NCBI RefSeq assembly: GCF_000770305.1
Contig: NZ_JNVB01000015.1
Location: forward strand, 34,562-98,561
DNA length: 64,000 bases
From: Erwinia oleae
Lineage (GTDB): Bacteria; Pseudomonadota; Gammaproteobacteria; Enterobacterales; Enterobacteriaceae
Direction of reading: 5' to 3'
This document shows, piece after piece, positions 43,945-56,030 of this stretch (its first letter is position 1; every line of letters starts with the position of its first letter). Both the position numbers and the translations under genes were made by a program. The notes beneath the pieces were generated by a model that saw only the letters and a program-made list of their open reading frames with translations, searched no databases and was not told where the DNA came from.

Positions 43945-45408
43945 TCAGGCTTTCTGCCAGCGGCGCAGCAAACGGCTTTTCAGGCCGGTGTCAAAGCGCC
44001 AGATATGGTCAAAGATACGCATGATGGCTGGTTTTCCATGATCGGACAGCGCAACCGCGTGGAAGCGCTGCTGCTGCTGGCGCTGATGCTGCTTGATTCG
44101 CTGCACCAGCGCATCGGGCAGGCGCTGAGCGATAAAATCAGAGAGGATCACCGCGTCGGCGTCGCGCCAGTCGGGTGAACCCAGCCGCTGGAGAACCGCA
44201 TCCAGGCAGGCCGCCAGATCGGTGCCGCCGCGAAAACGCTGGCTGAGAAAGCGAATCGCCTGGCTGATACCGTCAGCGGCGGTCAGCTCATAAGCCACTA
44301 CGTCATGGGCAAACAGCATGATGTAGCAGCGTCGGTTGTCGGCCAGCGCGACCTTTAACAGCGCCAGGCAAAAAGCTTTGGCGCAGCGCTCATTAAAGCC
44401 GCCCATTGAGCCGGACGTGTCCACGCAGACGATGAACGGGCCGCGCGGCTGCTCATCGTGCTGCTGATGGGTAACGGGGCGCCGGACGACTTTATCGTGC
44501 CAGGCGTCGCCCTGAAGCCGGTAAGTAAGCAGCCGCTTCTCTACCAGGCGTCGATAAAATTCCAGCTCAAGCTCGCCGATGCCCAGCGTCGCCAGTTCCG
44601 GCGGCAGCAGCCGCAGAATGTCATCGCTCTGATGCAGACCGCTCACCTCTTCGGGCACGTTATCCGGTTCGCGAACCCACTGATGAAATGCCGCCAGCGG
44701 CGCGTCCTGCGACGGGACGGCTTTCGCTTCACGGCTCCGACCCAGCTGCTCTGCGATTTTTTTTAAGGCAGGCTGGTCGGCAAGAAAATCGCCGTAATCA
44801 ACGATGAGCTGATAGTCATCGTGCTGAAGCGCGCCGCGTGAAAGATCCCACAACCGGCCCGCCGCCGCCTCGTCGTCATCTGAGAGCACCGGTGAGAGCT
44901 GGCCGCTCATCGCCATGCGCTGCTGAAGTTCTTCCAGCAGCTTTTCCCGCTCCCGATCGAGCAATTGCTGATTCAGCGCCAGCGTTTGCAGCGTCAGGCT
45001 CAGCCGCCAGCGCTGAAGAAACAGGGTTTGCTGCGGGGGACTGAGATCGCATGACCCGGCGGCATCCACCAGCGCGCAGGCTTTTTCAGCGAAAGGCGAC
45101 GCGTGTTGGGTAAGATGCGCAACCAGCGCAGGAAGCTGGCGGCAAAAATCCCTGTGGCTCAGGAGCTGAAAATGGCGGAAGCGGCTGAATTCATCGGCCA
45201 GCGCCTCCGGCACGGCGCTCACCTTTAGCTGTTCGTGGACCGCCGCCTTCCAGCGCGGCAGATCCTTCAACAGCGCTTTTTTCAACGCGGGGAATTTTTC
45301 GAAAAACAGCACCAGCTGCGGGCTGGCGAGAAGGGCGAGCACCACGTCCTCGATCAGCTCATTTTCACTGACGGCGAGGAACAGGCTCAGCGTTTCTAAT
45401 GAGATCAA
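43945..45408 (-). CDS. viaA: VWA-domain protein ViaA
   Basis: This 487-residue protein (E. coli 483) has a C-terminal von Willebrand A domain with the MIDAS motif DTSGSMGG (Asp330, Ser332, Ser334). It works with the AAA+ ATPase RavA, and in E. coli the pair touches respiratory complexes and aminoglycoside sensitivity. Its ATG overlaps the ravA stop by 4 bp. Confidence 0.95.
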   Translation of the reverse strand: MISLETLSLFLAVSENELIEDVVLALLASPQLVLFFEKFPALKKALLKDLPRWKAAVHEQLKVSAVPEALADEFSRFRHFQLLSHRDFCRQLPALVAHLTQHASPFAEKACALVDAAGSCDLSPPQQTLFLQRWRLSLTLQTLALNQQLLDREREKLLEELQQRMAMSGQLSPVLSDDDEAAAGRLWDLSRGALQHDDYQLIVDYGDFLADQPALKKIAEQLGRSREAKAVPSQDAPLAAFHQWVREPDNVPEEVSGLHQSDDILRLLPPELATLGIGELELEFYRRLVEKRLLTYRLQGDAWHDKVVRRPVTHQQHDEQPRGPFIVCVDTSGSMGGFNERCAKAFCLALLKVALADNRRCYIMLFAHDVVAYELTAADGISQAIRFLSQRFRGGTDLAACLDAVLQRLGSPDWRDADAVILSDFIAQRLPDALVQRIKQHQRQQQQRFHAVALSDHGKPAIMRIFDHIWRFDTGLKSRLLRRWQKA

Positions 45409-46895
45409 TGACGCGCCTGCTTAAGCGCGTCCGCCACCTGTTGCAGGCTCTCCTCAATACGCGCCAGCCAGTCGTCGCTGATAAACAGGCAACGGTGCTG
45501 CTGGCTGAACCGCGTGCGCTGGGCGTGAAGCCGCGCTTCCACTTCGTCCAGAGCCTGCACGATCTCTTCCGGCAGCGTGCTGCTCTGTGCGCTGCCCGGC
45601 AGCGTCAGGCGCGAGGCTTGCAGGCTGACGTCGCGCAACGTCAGGCAGCCGCTGCTGTCGACGTGCAGATCCAGCGACTGCGCGAAGCCGATGCCGTTCA
45701 GCTTGCCGCGCGCCTCGCCGCCTTTTTGCAGCCAGTGATCCAGCGCCTCACGGGCCAGGGTGATGTGCGTCACCTGCATATCGTGCAGCTTCAGTGGTTT
45801 TTGCAGCATCAACGTCAGCGTTTCCGCCGCCAGCGCGTCAGGCAGATCGTAATGCGGCCTGCGGCTGAACATACCGCTGTGTTTTTCCAGCCGGATTGCC
45901 CTCTGCTCGCTCTTTTCCTGCTCCAGCGCGAGGCGGCGCGAAGCGATCTGCTGCAACGTCATCAGCATTGCCTGCTGCTGCCAGCCCTGCTGGGTGATCA
46001 GCGCATCGATTTCACTGTCGAGCAGCTTCATTGACGTCACGTCGTGCCACAGACAGTCTTTCAACAGGATCAAATCGACCGGCGCAATGCTCTGCCGTCC
46101 GCTGTAAAACGCGCTGGCCTGAAGCAGATGAATCGCTTTTTTCCAGCGGCGATCGGAGATGTAAGGGGCATCGGGTTGGTTTTCCAACTGCTGGCGCAGC
46201 GTAAAGATCAGTTCAAATACCTCGTCAGGCAGCGTGACCTGCGCAATCCCTTTCAGCCACTGGCTATACTCTTCATCAGTGATGCAAAGCGATTCCGCCA
46301 CCGGATTGTCGTTTTCGTCCTGATGGTGCGTCAGCATACTGCGAAAGTTCTGCTTCTCATGCACGTTGTCCAGCCACAGACGAATGAGCATGCGGTCGTA
46401 GAGCGCTTCCAGCCCGCTGTCGGCTTCGGGCAGCTCGTTGGACGCGGTGACCAGCAGACGCATCGGAATGGTTTCTTCACCATCGCCATTGCGGAAACGG
46501 CGTTCGTTAATGGCGGTCAGCAAGGTATTGAGAATGGCCGGGCCGGCTTTCCAGATCTCATCAAGGAAGACGATTTCTGCTTCCGGGAGATAGCCTTTGG
46601 TCAGCCGCTGATAGCGGCCTTCGTCCTTCAGCGCCTGAATAGAGAGCGGGCCGAAAACCTCTTCCGGCGTGGAGAAACGCGTCATCAGGTATTCAAACGC
46701 GCGGGCATGGCGGAACGCGTATTTCAGGCGTCGGGCAATCAGGCTTTTGGCAATGCCGGGCGGGCCGAGCAAAAAGACGCTCTCGCCGCACAGCGCAGCC
46801 AGCAGGCAAAGGCGGATCGCATGATGGCGCTCGTAAAGACCTTTTTCCAGCGCGTTGCTCAGGCGTGAGATTCTTTCTGCGATCGGGTAAGGCAT
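45405..46895 (-). CDS. ravA: MoxR-family AAA+ ATPase RavA
   Basis: This 496-residue protein (E. coli 498) has Walker A GPPGIAKS (residues 44-51), Walker [13 protein letters not shown] and the sensor segment [10 protein letters not shown]. After the ATPase comes the LARA domain, which binds the lysine decarboxylase LdcI in E. coli. It is co-transcribed with viaA and divergent from kup. Confidence 0.95.
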   Translation of the reverse strand: MPYPIAERISRLSNALEKGLYERHHAIRLCLLAALCGESVFLLGPPGIAKSLIARRLKYAFRHARAFEYLMTRFSTPEEVFGPLSIQALKDEGRYQRLTKGYLPEAEIVFLDEIWKAGPAILNTLLTAINERRFRNGDGEETIPMRLLVTASNELPEADSGLEALYDRMLIRLWLDNVHEKQNFRSMLTHHQDENDNPVAESLCITDEEYSQWLKGIAQVTLPDEVFELIFTLRQQLENQPDAPYISDRRWKKAIHLLQASAFYSGRQSIAPVDLILLKDCLWHDVTSMKLLDSEIDALITQQGWQQQAMLMTLQQIASRRLALEQEKSEQRAIRLEKHSGMFSRRPHYDLPDALAAETLTLMLQKPLKLHDMQVTHITLAREALDHWLQKGGEARGKLNGIGFAQSLDLHVDSSGCLTLRDVSLQASRLTLPGSAQSSTLPEEIVQALDEVEARLHAQRTRFSQQHRCLFISDDWLARIEESLQQVADALKQARH

Positions 46896-47148
46896 AATTA
46901 AGCAATCATCCTTCTCTGGCTAACCAGCGTCTTACTGGCAAGCGTAAACACTACTGGTTATGATGCTTGAAAGCGTTGATACGAGTCAGCTTTTTTCTTT
47001 ACAAAGGGTGACACAGACCATTGAAATTCTTTTCTTCATGAAATCCGGGGTGGGTATTAATAATGAATCGTGCATACTGTGCGCTTTTTGAAGGCCTTAA
47101 ACGGCGTGCGCAATCCCGCGTCTGCCGACTCCCATACAAGATTAGTCT

Positions 47149-49017
47149 ATGAGTAGTGAAAAGAAACAGTCCCTTAGCGCCGTGACGCTGGCGGCAATCG
47201 GCGTTGTCTATGGCGATATTGGTACCAGTCCCCTTTATACACTCCGCGAATGCCTGTCCGGCCAGTTTGGCTTTGGCGTTGAACATGATGCGGTGTTCGG
47301 CTTTCTCTCACTGATTTTCTGGCTGCTGGTGCTGGTGGTTTCGCTGAAATATCTCAGCTACGTAATGCGCGCCGACAACGCAGGCGAGGGCGGCATTTTA
47401 ACGCTGATGTCGCTTGCAGGCCGCAATACAGGCGCAAAAGCCACCGCGGCGCTGGTGATCATGGGACTGATCGGCGGCAGCTTTTTCTATGGCGAGGTGG
47501 TCATAACGCCGGCGGTATCGGTGCTGTCGGCAATGGAAGGGCTGGAAATTATCGCCCCCAACCTCGATAGCTGGATCGTGCCGCTGGCTATTGGCGTGCT
47601 GACGCTGCTTTTTGTGATTCAGAAACACGGCACCGGCATGGTCGGCAAGCTCTTCGCGCCGGTGATGCTGCTGTGGTTCCTGGTGCTGGCCGTGCTCGGC
47701 GCGCGCGGTATTATGGCTAACCCCGACGTGCTGCACGCGCTGAATCCGTACTGGGCGATGCACTTCTTTGTTGAATACAAAGAGGTTTCATTCTTCGCGC
47801 TGGGCGCGGTGGTGCTGGCGATAACCGGCGTGGAGGCGCTCTATGCCGACATGGGCCACTTCGGGAAGCTGCCGATTCGTCTGGCCTGGTTCACGGTGGT
47901 GCTGCCGTCGCTGGTGCTGAACTACTTCGGCCAGGGCGCGCTGCTGCTGAAAAATCCGCAGGCGATCAAAAACCCGTTCTTCCTGCTGGCGCCGGACTGG
48001 GCGCTGATCCCGATGCTGATCCTGGCGACGCTGGCGACCGTTATCGCCTCGCAGGCGGTGATTTCCGGCGTGTTCTCGCTGACCCGCCAGGCGGTGCGGC
48101 TTGGCTATTTGCCGCCGATGCGCATCGTACACACCTCGGAAGAAGAGTCCGGGCAGATCTACATTCCGGTGATTAACTGGATACTCTTTTTTGCCGTAGT
48201 GATTGTGATCGTTGCTTTCGAGCACTCCAGCAATCTGGCGGCGGCCTATGGTATTGCGGTCACCGGCACGATGGTGCTCACCGCCATTCTCTGCTCCACC
48301 GTGGCAATCAAAAACTGGCACTGGAACCGCTATCTGGTGCTGGCGATGCTGGTCGCGATGCTCTGTATCGACCTGTCGCTGTTCTCCGCCAACCTGGTCA
48401 AAGTGTTCTCCGGCGGCTGGCTGCCGCTCTGTCTGGCTATCGTGATGTTTATTATCATGACCACGTGGAAGAGCGAGCGTTTCCGCCTGCTGCGCCGCAT
48501 GCACGAGCACGGCAATTCGCTTGAGGCGATGATTGCCTCGTTAGAGAAATCGCCGCCGGTGCGCGTGTCCGGCACCGCCGTGTATATGTCGCGTGCGCTC
48601 AACGTCATTCCGTTCGCGATGCTGCATAATCTCAAGCACAACAAAGTGTTGCACGAGCGCGTGGTGCTGCTGACGCTGCGCACGGAAGATGCGCCCTATG
48701 TGCATAACATCCGACGCGTGGCGATTGAGCAGCTTTCACCCACCTTCTGGCGCGTGGTGGCCAGCTACGGCTGGCGTGAAACGCCCAATATGGAAGAGAT
48801 TTTTCACCGCTGCGGGCTGGAAGGCCTGAACTGTCGGATGATGGAGACGTCGTTTTTTATGTCGCACGAGTCGCTGATTATTGGCAAGCGTCCGTGGTAT
48901 CTGCGCCTGCGCGGCAAGCTGTTCCTGATGTTACAGAAAAATGCTCTGCGCGCGCCGGATCAGTTCAAAATCCCTCCAAACCGGGTGATCGAACTGGGCA
49001 CGCAGGTGGAAATTTAA
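47149..49017 (+). CDS. kup: Low-affinity potassium importer Kup
   Basis: This 622-residue protein has the E. coli length, with about twelve helices and a cytoplasmic C-terminal domain. Signature blocks are [17 protein letters not shown] at the first helix and [17 protein letters not shown]. It takes up K+ (and Cs+) with protons, mainly at low pH. A hairpin terminator overlaps the stop. Confidence 0.97.
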   Translation: MSSEKKQSLSAVTLAAIGVVYGDIGTSPLYTLRECLSGQFGFGVEHDAVFGFLSLIFWLLVLVVSLKYLSYVMRADNAGEGGILTLMSLAGRNTGAKATAALVIMGLIGGSFFYGEVVITPAVSVLSAMEGLEIIAPNLDSWIVPLAIGVLTLLFVIQKHGTGMVGKLFAPVMLLWFLVLAVLGARGIMANPDVLHALNPYWAMHFFVEYKEVSFFALGAVVLAITGVEALYADMGHFGKLPIRLAWFTVVLPSLVLNYFGQGALLLKNPQAIKNPFFLLAPDWALIPMLILATLATVIASQAVISGVFSLTRQAVRLGYLPPMRIVHTSEEESGQIYIPVINWILFFAVVIVIVAFEHSSNLAAAYGIAVTGTMVLTAILCSTVAIKNWHWNRYLVLAMLVAMLCIDLSLFSANLVKVFSGGWLPLCLAIVMFIIMTTWKSERFRLLRRMHEHGNSLEAMIASLEKSPPVRVSGTAVYMSRALNVIPFAMLHNLKHNKVLHERVVLLTLRTEDAPYVHNIRRVAIEQLSPTFWRVVASYGWRETPNMEEIFHRCGLEGLNCRMMETSFFMSHESLIIGKRPWYLRLRGKLFLMLQKNALRAPDQFKIPPNRVIELGTQVEI

Positions 49018-49036
49018 AGGGCCGAAAGGCCTTTTT
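49016..49036 (+). terminator. Terminator of kup
   Basis: AAAGGGCC-GAAA-GGCCTTTT is an 8-bp stem (one G-U pair) with a GAAA loop and T-run. It starts inside the kup stop codon and ends at the convergent qseC stop. Confidence 0.85.
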
Positions 49037-50372
49037 ACCCGCTGAGCGTGACAACAAAGCCGCCCGTCGGCGCATTGTCAAAGCTGACGCGCATGCCGTG
49101 CAGCTGCGCGATGCGGCCGACAATCGACAGCCCCAGGCCGCTGCCGGAAAGTTCCTGACCGGGCGGACGATAAAACCGCTCGCCGATGCGGGCCATCGCC
49201 TCATCACTGACGCCTGCGCCATTATCACGCACCTCAATGGCGTTCTGTTTCAGCGTCACGCTGACCAGACTGCCCGGTGGAGTGTAGCGAATGGCGTTAT
49301 TCAGCAGGTTTCGTATCATTAACGTCAGCAACAGCGGTTCGCCCTGGCGCAAAACCGCTGTTGGCGGCGCGTGCAGCGAAATCTCCACGTTTTTTTCCTG
49401 TGCCTGCGCGTAGTGATCGACAATCGACTGCTGTAGCAATGCAGTAAGATCAACGCGTTGCGTGTCCAGCTCGCTTTCGCTCTCCAGCCGTGAGAGCGTT
49501 AACAGCTGATCCACCAGCCGGGTGGCGCGATCGATCCCGACGTCCAGATTGCTCAGCGCATGGCGGCGCATCGCGTCATCATTTTCCGCCAGCTGCGCCA
49601 CTTCGGCCTGCACCTTCAGCGCGGCCAGCGGGCTTCTCAGTTCATGCGCGGCATCCGAGGTGAAGCGCCGTTCGCGGTTGAGCATGTCGCCGGTGCGGGC
49701 AAACAGCGCGTTCAGCTCTTCCAGCAGCGGACGCACCTCCTGCGGAATACGCTGTTCGATCAGCGGTGAAGCATCATCAGCGGCGCGTGTGCGAAGTTGG
49801 CGGGCGATGCGTTTCAGCGGGGCCAGCTCGCGGGTGACCAACCACAGTAGCAGCAGCAGCATCAGCGGCAGGGCGATCAGCCATGGCAGCAGGTTAGTTT
49901 GCACGATGTCGCGGGTCATATCATCGCGATACTCCCACTCCTGGCCAACCACCACCACGTAGCGATTGTCCGGTGTGGTCAGCCAGACCATGCGCCATAA
50001 ATCGTTGTCGCCTTTGAGTTTGCCGTCAATAAAGCCGTTGCGGCTGTAATGAAAAAGAAAGTCTTTGCCGTTATCGCCGTCGTTCATCACCATTTCACCC
50101 GCTTTGGTGAAAACCGCGAACGCCAACGCATCATCTTCCTGATCGCCGCGATGATGGCGAAGCAGTTTTTTCGTTTTCGGCAACGTAAGCGGATCGCGGC
50201 TTAGCTGCTCCGGATTGAGGGTCGCCAGCCGTTTCGCAAACAGCATCTGCTGCGTATCGAACAGCTCATTGATTTTATCGCGCGTCTGCCACCAGGCACC
50301 GACGCCGGCCGCGCCCCAGCAGATCAGCGTCAGCACGATAAAACCGGCCATCAGGCGCAGGCGCAGGCTCAT
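49035..50372 (-). CDS. qseC: Sensor histidine kinase QseC
   Basis: This 445-residue protein (E. coli 449) has two membrane helices (about 8-27 and 161-179) around a 130-residue periplasmic sensor, then a HAMP region. The phosphorylated His243 is in [12 protein letters not shown], and the ATPase boxes are [10 protein letters not shown] and [12 protein letters not shown]. It answers catecholamine/AI-3-type signals and ferric iron cross-talk in E. coli and phosphorylates QseB. Its start overlaps qseB by 4 bp. Confidence 0.9.
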   Translation of the reverse strand: MSLRLRLMAGFIVLTLICWGAAGVGAWWQTRDKINELFDTQQMLFAKRLATLNPEQLSRDPLTLPKTKKLLRHHRGDQEDDALAFAVFTKAGEMVMNDGDNGKDFLFHYSRNGFIDGKLKGDNDLWRMVWLTTPDNRYVVVVGQEWEYRDDMTRDIVQTNLLPWLIALPLMLLLLLWLVTRELAPLKRIARQLRTRAADDASPLIEQRIPQEVRPLLEELNALFARTGDMLNRERRFTSDAAHELRSPLAALKVQAEVAQLAENDDAMRRHALSNLDVGIDRATRLVDQLLTLSRLESESELDTQRVDLTALLQQSIVDHYAQAQEKNVEISLHAPPTAVLRQGEPLLLTLMIRNLLNNAIRYTPPGSLVSVTLKQNAIEVRDNGAGVSDEAMARIGERFYRPPGQELSGSGLGLSIVGRIAQLHGMRVSFDNAPTGGFVVTLSG

Positions 50373-51031
50373 CCGACGTCTCCCAGCGTGTAGCCCACGC
50401 CATGAATGGTGCGGATAAAGGTGCTGCCAAGCTTTTTACGCAGATGATGAATATGCACCTCAACCGCGTTGCTGGAGACGTCATCGTCCCAGCCGTAAAG
50501 TTTCTCTTCAAGCTGCGCACGCGTCAGCACGCGGCCCGCGCTCATCAGAAACAGCTCCAGCAGGGCCAACTCGCGCGCCTTCAGCGTCAGGGGTTCGCCG
50601 TCGAGCGTCACCGTGTGCGAACGGGTTTCCATTGTTACCGGGCCGTGAGTGAGGGTTGGCTGAAGCTGACCGTGGCGGCGGCGGATCAGCGCCTGAAGCC
50701 GCGCGGCCACTTCGCTGAGCGCAAACGGTTTACACAGGTAGTCGTCCGCGCCCGTATCCAGGCCCGCGATTCTCTGCGCCAGCGCGTCTCTGGCCGTGAG
50801 GATCAGCACCGGCACGTCTTCCTTTTGCTGACGCCACGCGCGCAGGATAGCCAGGCCGTCAACGCCCGGCAGCGTGAGATCTAACACCACGGCGTCATAA
50901 GGCGCGCTGCTCAACGCCGCCTGGCCGGTTTTGCCGTCGGTGAACCAGTCCACGCTGAAGCCCATTTTTCCCAGACCGGCGCGAATGCCGTCGCCAATCA
51001 GCCGATCGTCTTCAATGACTAAGATACGCAT
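50369..51031 (-). CDS. qseB: OmpR-type response regulator QseB
   Basis: This 220-residue protein (E. coli 219) has an N-terminal receiver with acceptor Asp51 (VVLDLTLPG) and acidic pocket EDD (7-9). The C-terminal winged helix contains [20 protein letters not shown]. It matches QseB closely (start [16 protein letters not shown]). It is divergent from ygiW, as in E. coli, with 182 bp between. Confidence 0.92.
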   Translation of the reverse strand: MRILVIEDDRLIGDGIRAGLGKMGFSVDWFTDGKTGQAALSSAPYDAVVLDLTLPGVDGLAILRAWRQQKEDVPVLILTARDALAQRIAGLDTGADDYLCKPFALSEVAARLQALIRRRHGQLQPTLTHGPVTMETRSHTVTLDGEPLTLKARELALLELFLMSAGRVLTRAQLEEKLYGWDDDVSSNAVEVHIHHLRKKLGSTFIRTIHGVGYTLGDVG

Positions 51032-51123
51032 TGCCCTGTCCTCATCTCATTTCCTCGGGCTGTTTTACCCTGTGAAGGCTGACATTTCACGGCTTTTCGC
51101 TACGTTTCGCGAAATAGTTTTGC

Positions 51124-51139
51124 CTTAAGATCCTGTTAA
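51124..51139 (+). promoter_or_regulatory. QseB/PmrA-type box upstream of ygiW
   Basis: CTTAA-N6-GTTAA resembles the direct repeat YTTAA-N6-YTTAA bound by PmrA and shared by QseB. It lies just upstream of a -10-like TGTAAT (51151-51156), 75 bp before ygiW, in the gap shared with qseB. This is where an activator of ygiW and autoregulator of qseBC would bind. Confidence 0.5.
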
Positions 51140-51213
51140 GAACCCTGTGGTGTAATCAGCATCGAACGCAACGAAAATGCGGTAAACGCCGCCGAACGCA
51201 TTGAGGTAAAACG

Positions 51214-51612
51214 ATGAAAAAACATGCTGCTTTATTGGCTATCGCTACCCTGGTTTCCACACCGGTTCTTGCCGCACACAGCGGTGGATTTGTCGATCCG
51301 AACGCGCCCGCCGCCGCTGTGCAAAAGGGAGGCTTCAGCGGCCCGAACGGCACGCAGGCAACGATCAAACAGGCGCAGGATCTGAAAGACGACGACTGGG
51401 TGACGATGCGTGGCAATCTTGAAAAGCGCGTGGGCGATGAGGAGTATCTTTTCCGTGACGCCACCGGCACGATGACGGTGGAGATCGACGATAAGCGCTG
51501 GGAAGGACAAACCGTTTCGCCCGGCGATAAAGTCGAATTACAGGGCAAGCTGGACAAGGATTTCAACTCGCTTGAGCTGGATGTGAAACACATTAAGAAG
51601 ATTCAGGGCTAA
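51214..51612 (+). CDS. ygiW: Periplasmic OB-fold stress protein YgiW
   Basis: This 132-residue protein (E. coli 130) has a signal peptide cut after PVLA (residue 20), followed by a BOF/OB-fold domain (DDDWVTMRGNLEKRVGDEEY, TGTMTVEIDDKRW, PGDKVELQGKLDKDFNSLEL). In Salmonella (VisP) it binds peptidoglycan and aids stress resistance; in E. coli it protects against H2O2 and cadmium. It is divergent from qseBC. Confidence 0.93.
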   Translation: MKKHAALLAIATLVSTPVLAAHSGGFVDPNAPAAAVQKGGFSGPNGTQATIKQAQDLKDDDWVTMRGNLEKRVGDEEYLFRDATGTMTVEIDDKRWEGQTVSPGDKVELQGKLDKDFNSLELDVKHIKKIQG

Positions 51613-51629
51613 TCGGTACAGGCAGGGGA

Positions 51630-52523
51630 TCATGTCTCCTGCCTGTCACCGTCCAGCAAGGCAACCAGATGCAATATCGCCGGTGAGCGGTCCAACCTGC
51701 GCCATGCCAGCGCGATATCACTGTGTAACGTGACGTCATTAATGCGATGAAACGTCACGCCAGGATGGCGGATACAGTTCAGCGATTCCGGCACAATGGT
51801 AAAACCAAACCCGTTCGCCACCATGCCAATAGCTGGCGCGATCTGTGGCGCCTGCTGCCCGGCATGCGGCTGAAACCCTGCTCGCAGGCAGGCGCTGACG
51901 ATCAGTTCATACAGGCTGGGCGACACCTCCTGAGGAAAGAGAATCAGCGTCTCGTTCCTCAATTGCTCCAGCGATACGCTTGATTTCCCGGCCAGCGCAT
52001 GTCCCGGCGGCAGCACAGCCACCATTTTCTCACTGGCAATCACCTTCAGATTACAGGCATTGCTGCTCTCACAGGGCAAGCGAATAAACGCCGCATCCAG
52101 CACCCCTTCATGCAGATCATGCATCAGCGCAGCCATATTTTGTTCACGGGTATCCATCGCCATCTGCGGATACCTGGCCTGAAAGCCCCGCAGCAAGCTA
52201 TATACCGACGCATGAAACGTTACCGAACTGGCAAAGCCCAGCGAGAGTTTGCCGATAACGCCCCGTGCGATGCCCTTCGCCTTCTCTAACGCGTGGCCGC
52301 TCAGTTCAAGGATCTGGCAGGCATCCTGATAAAAGGCCTCGCCTGCCTGCGTCAGCTCAACGCTACGGGTAAGCCTTTTCAATAACGGTAAGCCGATCTC
52401 CCGCTCAAGACGCAGGATTTGCTGGCTCAGCGGAGGCTGGGAAATCCCAAGCATTTCAGCAGCTCGGGTGAAATTGTGGGTCTCAGCGACGGCCACAAAA
52501 TAGCGCAGGTGTCGAAGCTCCAT
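51630..52523 (-). CDS. budR: LysR-type regulator of butanediol genes BudR
   Basis: This 297-residue LysR protein has an N-terminal helix-turn-helix (FTRAAEMLGISQPPLSQQI) and a C-terminal co-inducer domain, the usual arrangement for BudR/AlsR. It is divergent from budA with about 100 bp between and should activate budABC in response to acetate and low pH. A 9-bp inverted repeat (51618-51646) spans its stop codon. Confidence 0.88.
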   Translation of the reverse strand: MELRHLRYFVAVAETHNFTRAAEMLGISQPPLSQQILRLEREIGLPLLKRLTRSVELTQAGEAFYQDACQILELSGHALEKAKGIARGVIGKLSLGFASSVTFHASVYSLLRGFQARYPQMAMDTREQNMAALMHDLHEGVLDAAFIRLPCESSNACNLKVIASEKMVAVLPPGHALAGKSSVSLEQLRNETLILFPQEVSPSLYELIVSACLRAGFQPHAGQQAPQIAPAIGMVANGFGFTIVPESLNCIRHPGVTFHRINDVTLHSDIALAWRRLDRSPAILHLVALLDGDRQET

Positions 52524-52626
52524 ATTAAAAACGTCTCAAGGTTGTGCCTTTTCTATATTGGTATCAGCGGCTGAATCGAGTCAACATTCTATTAATTATT
52601 CTTACCTTTTCAAGAGCGAGGTTGAC

Positions 52627-53409
52627 ATGAAACATTCTGTAACTGATTGTTTATGTGAGCAACAACTGGCGACAACCCTTAGCGGGCTTCAGCAAAAACA
52701 TCCAGAAAACGTAATTTATCAGACATCGTTAATGAGCGCGCTGTTGAGCGGCGTTTACGAAGGCAGCACCACCGTTGCTGACCTGTTGAAAAAAGGCGAC
52801 TTTGGCCTGGGCACCTTCAATCAGCTGGATGGCGAGCTGATTGCGTTTGATAACGGCGTCTATCAATTACGTGCCGACGGCAGTGCCCGTGAGGCCGGAA
52901 AAGATCAAAAAACGCCGTTCGCGGTGATGACTTTTTTCCGGCCGCAGTACCGTCATCCTTTCAGCCAGCCCGCCAGTCGCCAGGCCATTCATGATGTTAT
53001 CGACAGCCAGGTCACCTCAGATAATCAGTTCTGCGCGTTGCGCATTGACGGCCATTTTTCATCAGCGCAGACACGCACCGTTCCCTGCCAGCACCGCCCT
53101 TATCGCTCGATGCCGGAAGTGCTGGATCAGCAACCCGTCTTTCACTTTAACCAGCGCAACGGTGTGCTGATTGGTTTCCGCACGCCGCAATATATGCAGG
53201 GCATTAACGTTGCGGGCTATCACGAACACTTTATTACTGATGATCGCCAGGGCGGCGGACACCTGCTTGACTATCAGCTGGAGCAGGGCGTCCTGACCTT
53301 TGGCGAAATCAGCAAACTGATTATCGACCTGCCGCAAGACAGCGATTTTTTGCAGGCAAATTTGAATCCTGACGATCTGGATGCTGCCATCCGTTCCGTT
53401 GAAAGCTAA
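52627..53409 (+). CDS. budA: Alpha-acetolactate decarboxylase BudA
   Basis: This 260-residue enzyme has metal ligands in YHEHFITDDRQGGGH (HxH plus a later His) and a catalytic arginine/glutamate region near the middle. It turns 2-acetolactate into acetoin. The ATG at 52627 follows GAGCGAGG and fits the family length; the frame is open a further 23 codons upstream but without support. It is the first gene of budABC. Confidence 0.94.
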   Translation: MKHSVTDCLCEQQLATTLSGLQQKHPENVIYQTSLMSALLSGVYEGSTTVADLLKKGDFGLGTFNQLDGELIAFDNGVYQLRADGSAREAGKDQKTPFAVMTFFRPQYRHPFSQPASRQAIHDVIDSQVTSDNQFCALRIDGHFSSAQTRTVPCQHRPYRSMPEVLDQQPVFHFNQRNGVLIGFRTPQYMQGINVAGYHEHFITDDRQGGGHLLDYQLEQGVLTFGEISKLIIDLPQDSDFLQANLNPDDLDAAIRSVES

Positions 53410-53426
53410 TGTCTTAAGGAGTCGTA

Positions 53427-55106
53427 ATGAAAAACCCAACTGATGTTCAGATCTGGCAGCATGGCGCTGATTTAGTGGTGGCGCAGCTGGAAGCGCAGGG
53501 CGTGAAGCAGGTTTTTGGCATTCCGGGCGCGAAAATCGATAAGGTATTCGATTCGCTGGTGGACTCCTCTATCCAGACCATTCCGGTACGTCATGAAGCC
53601 AATGCCGCGTTTATGGCGGCGGCGGTGGGAAGACTGACCGGCAACGCGGGCGTGGCGCTGGTCACCTCAGGCCCTGGCTGTTCAAACCTGATTACCGGTA
53701 TGGCAACCGCTACCAGCGAGGGCGATCCGGTGGTGGCGCTGGGCGGAGCGGTGAAGCGTGCGGACAGCGCAAAACAGGTGCATCAGAGCATGGACACGGT
53801 TGCCATGTTTCGCCCGGTCACCAAATATGCGGTGGAAGTCACGGATGCTAACGCGCTCTCTGAAATCCTTTCCAACGCTTTTCGTCACGCTGAATATGGC
53901 CGTGGCGGCGGCGCCTTTGTCAGCCTGCCGCAGGATATTGTTGACCAACCGGCGCGAGGCAACATGCTGGTCAGCAAAGGGCATATGCTGGCTGGCCCGG
54001 CGCCGGATGTGGCGATTGAGGCGGTGGCCGCACAAATCGCGCAGGCGAAAAATCCTGTTTTATTGCTCGGTCTGATGGCCAGCCAGCCGGAAAACAGCGA
54101 AGCGCTCCATCGCCTGTTAGAACGCAGCCATATTCCGGTTACCAGTACCTATCAGGCTGCCGGTGCCGTGCGGCAGGAGCATTTCTCGCGGTTTGCCGGT
54201 CGGGTTGGCCTGTTTAATAACCAGGCGGGGGATCGTCTTCTGCGCCAGGCCGATCTGATTGTTACCATCGGCTACAGTCCGGTGGAGTATGAGCCCACCC
54301 TGTGGAATAGCGGAACCGCGACCCTGGTTCATATTGATGTGCTCCCTGCGGATGTGGATAACAACTATATGCCGGATGCCGAACTGATAGGGAATATCGC
54401 CGCTACGCTGGAGAAACTGGCAGCCCGCATCCCTTCACCGTTGCAACTCAGCGCGCAGGCTGCCTCAATTTTGCAGGATCGCCAGCAACAGCGGACGTTG
54501 CTGTCGCTTCAGGGGCAGAACCTTAACCAGTTTGCTCTGCACCCGTTACGCATCGTGCGGGCAATGCAGGACATCATCAATAGCGACGTCACCCTGACGG
54601 TAGATATGGGCAGCTTCCATATCTGGATCGCCCGCTACCTCTACAGTTTTCGCGCCCGCCAGATCATGATCTCTAACGGTCAACAAACGATGGGCGTGGC
54701 GCTGCCGTGGGCAATTGGCGCCTGGCTGGTGGATCCCAGCCGCAAAGTGGTATCCGTATCGGGCGACGGCGGTTTCCTCCAGTCGAGTATGGAACTGGAG
54801 ACGGCGGTCAGGCTGAAAGCCAACGTTCTGCACATCATCTGGGTGGATGAGGAATACAACATGGTGGCAATGCAGGAGCAGAAAAAATATCAGCGCGTGT
54901 CCGGGGTGAAATTCGGGCCGGTAGATTTTAAAGCCTATGCCGAAGCATTTGGCGCCGCGGGTTTTGCCGTGGAAAGCGCCAACGCGCTGGAGCCGGTGCT
55001 GCGTAAGGCAATGGATGTACCAGGGCCGGCCGTGGTCGCGATACCGGTGGATTATAGCGACAACCCAATGCTCATGGGTCAGTTGCATCTGAGTCAGATT
55101 CTTTAA
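53427..55106 (+). CDS. budB: Catabolic acetolactate synthase BudB
   Basis: This 559-residue thiamine-diphosphate enzyme has catalytic Glu in [11 protein letters not shown] and a ThDP/Mg2+ motif starting [16 protein letters not shown]. In the second half of that motif it reads VDEEYNMV, where Klebsiella has VDNGYNMV; the Mg-binding Asp is kept. It joins two pyruvates to acetolactate, with no FAD, as expected for the catabolic type. It is 17 bp after budA. Confidence 0.95.
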   Translation: MKNPTDVQIWQHGADLVVAQLEAQGVKQVFGIPGAKIDKVFDSLVDSSIQTIPVRHEANAAFMAAAVGRLTGNAGVALVTSGPGCSNLITGMATATSEGDPVVALGGAVKRADSAKQVHQSMDTVAMFRPVTKYAVEVTDANALSEILSNAFRHAEYGRGGGAFVSLPQDIVDQPARGNMLVSKGHMLAGPAPDVAIEAVAAQIAQAKNPVLLLGLMASQPENSEALHRLLERSHIPVTSTYQAAGAVRQEHFSRFAGRVGLFNNQAGDRLLRQADLIVTIGYSPVEYEPTLWNSGTATLVHIDVLPADVDNNYMPDAELIGNIAATLEKLAARIPSPLQLSAQAASILQDRQQQRTLLSLQGQNLNQFALHPLRIVRAMQDIINSDVTLTVDMGSFHIWIARYLYSFRARQIMISNGQQTMGVALPWAIGAWLVDPSRKVVSVSGDGGFLQSSMELETAVRLKANVLHIIWVDEEYNMVAMQEQKKYQRVSGVKFGPVDFKAYAEAFGAAGFAVESANALEPVLRKAMDVPGPAVVAIPVDYSDNPMLMGQLHLSQIL

Positions 55107-55116
55107 ATATGGTTAA

Positions 55117-55899
<783 letters not shown>

Positions 55900-55911
55900 A
55901 GCTCTTAACAT

Positions 55912-55936
55912 ATGGCCGGTTGACGCCGGTCATTTT
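55912..55936 (+). terminator. Terminator of budABC
   Basis: ATGGCCGG-TTGACG-CCGGTCAT followed by TTT is an 8-bp stem with one G-U pair, 13 bp after the budC stop. Confidence 0.75.
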
Positions 55937-55987
55937 CGCGTAACGTGAACTCAGGAAACACGCCCTCAAGACGGTTTTTAACAGCGC

Positions 55988-56003
55988 AGCGAAACGTTTC
56001 GAT
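55988..56003. promoter_or_regulatory. Upstream RbsR operator
   Basis: AGCGAAACGTTTCGAT differs from the promoter-proximal operator in one base. Its centre lies 78 bp upstream of that one, a distance suitable for looping. Confidence 0.7.
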
Positions 56004-56013
56004 AGCGATCACA
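55998..56013. promoter_or_regulatory. CRP-like site upstream of rbsD
   Basis: TTCGA-N6-TCACA has one good half-site. It overlaps the upstream RbsR operator and lies about 60 bp before the predicted transcription start. Ribose genes are CRP-activated in E. coli. Confidence 0.4.
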
Positions 56014-56030
56014 TTTCCATAACTTTCCCG

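Noticed and set aside
46999..47286. 95-codon frame overlapping the kup start
   Set aside because: Runs antisense into kup and has no support.
47788..48510. A 240-codon open frame opposite kup
   Set aside because: It lies antisense inside a well-supported gene and its His/Arg/Gln-rich composition is what reverse reading of a GC-rich membrane gene gives.
51618..51646. 9-bp inverted repeat around the budR stop codon
   Set aside because: No T-run on either side; it may act as a shared end for ygiW and budR, but the evidence is too weak for a call.
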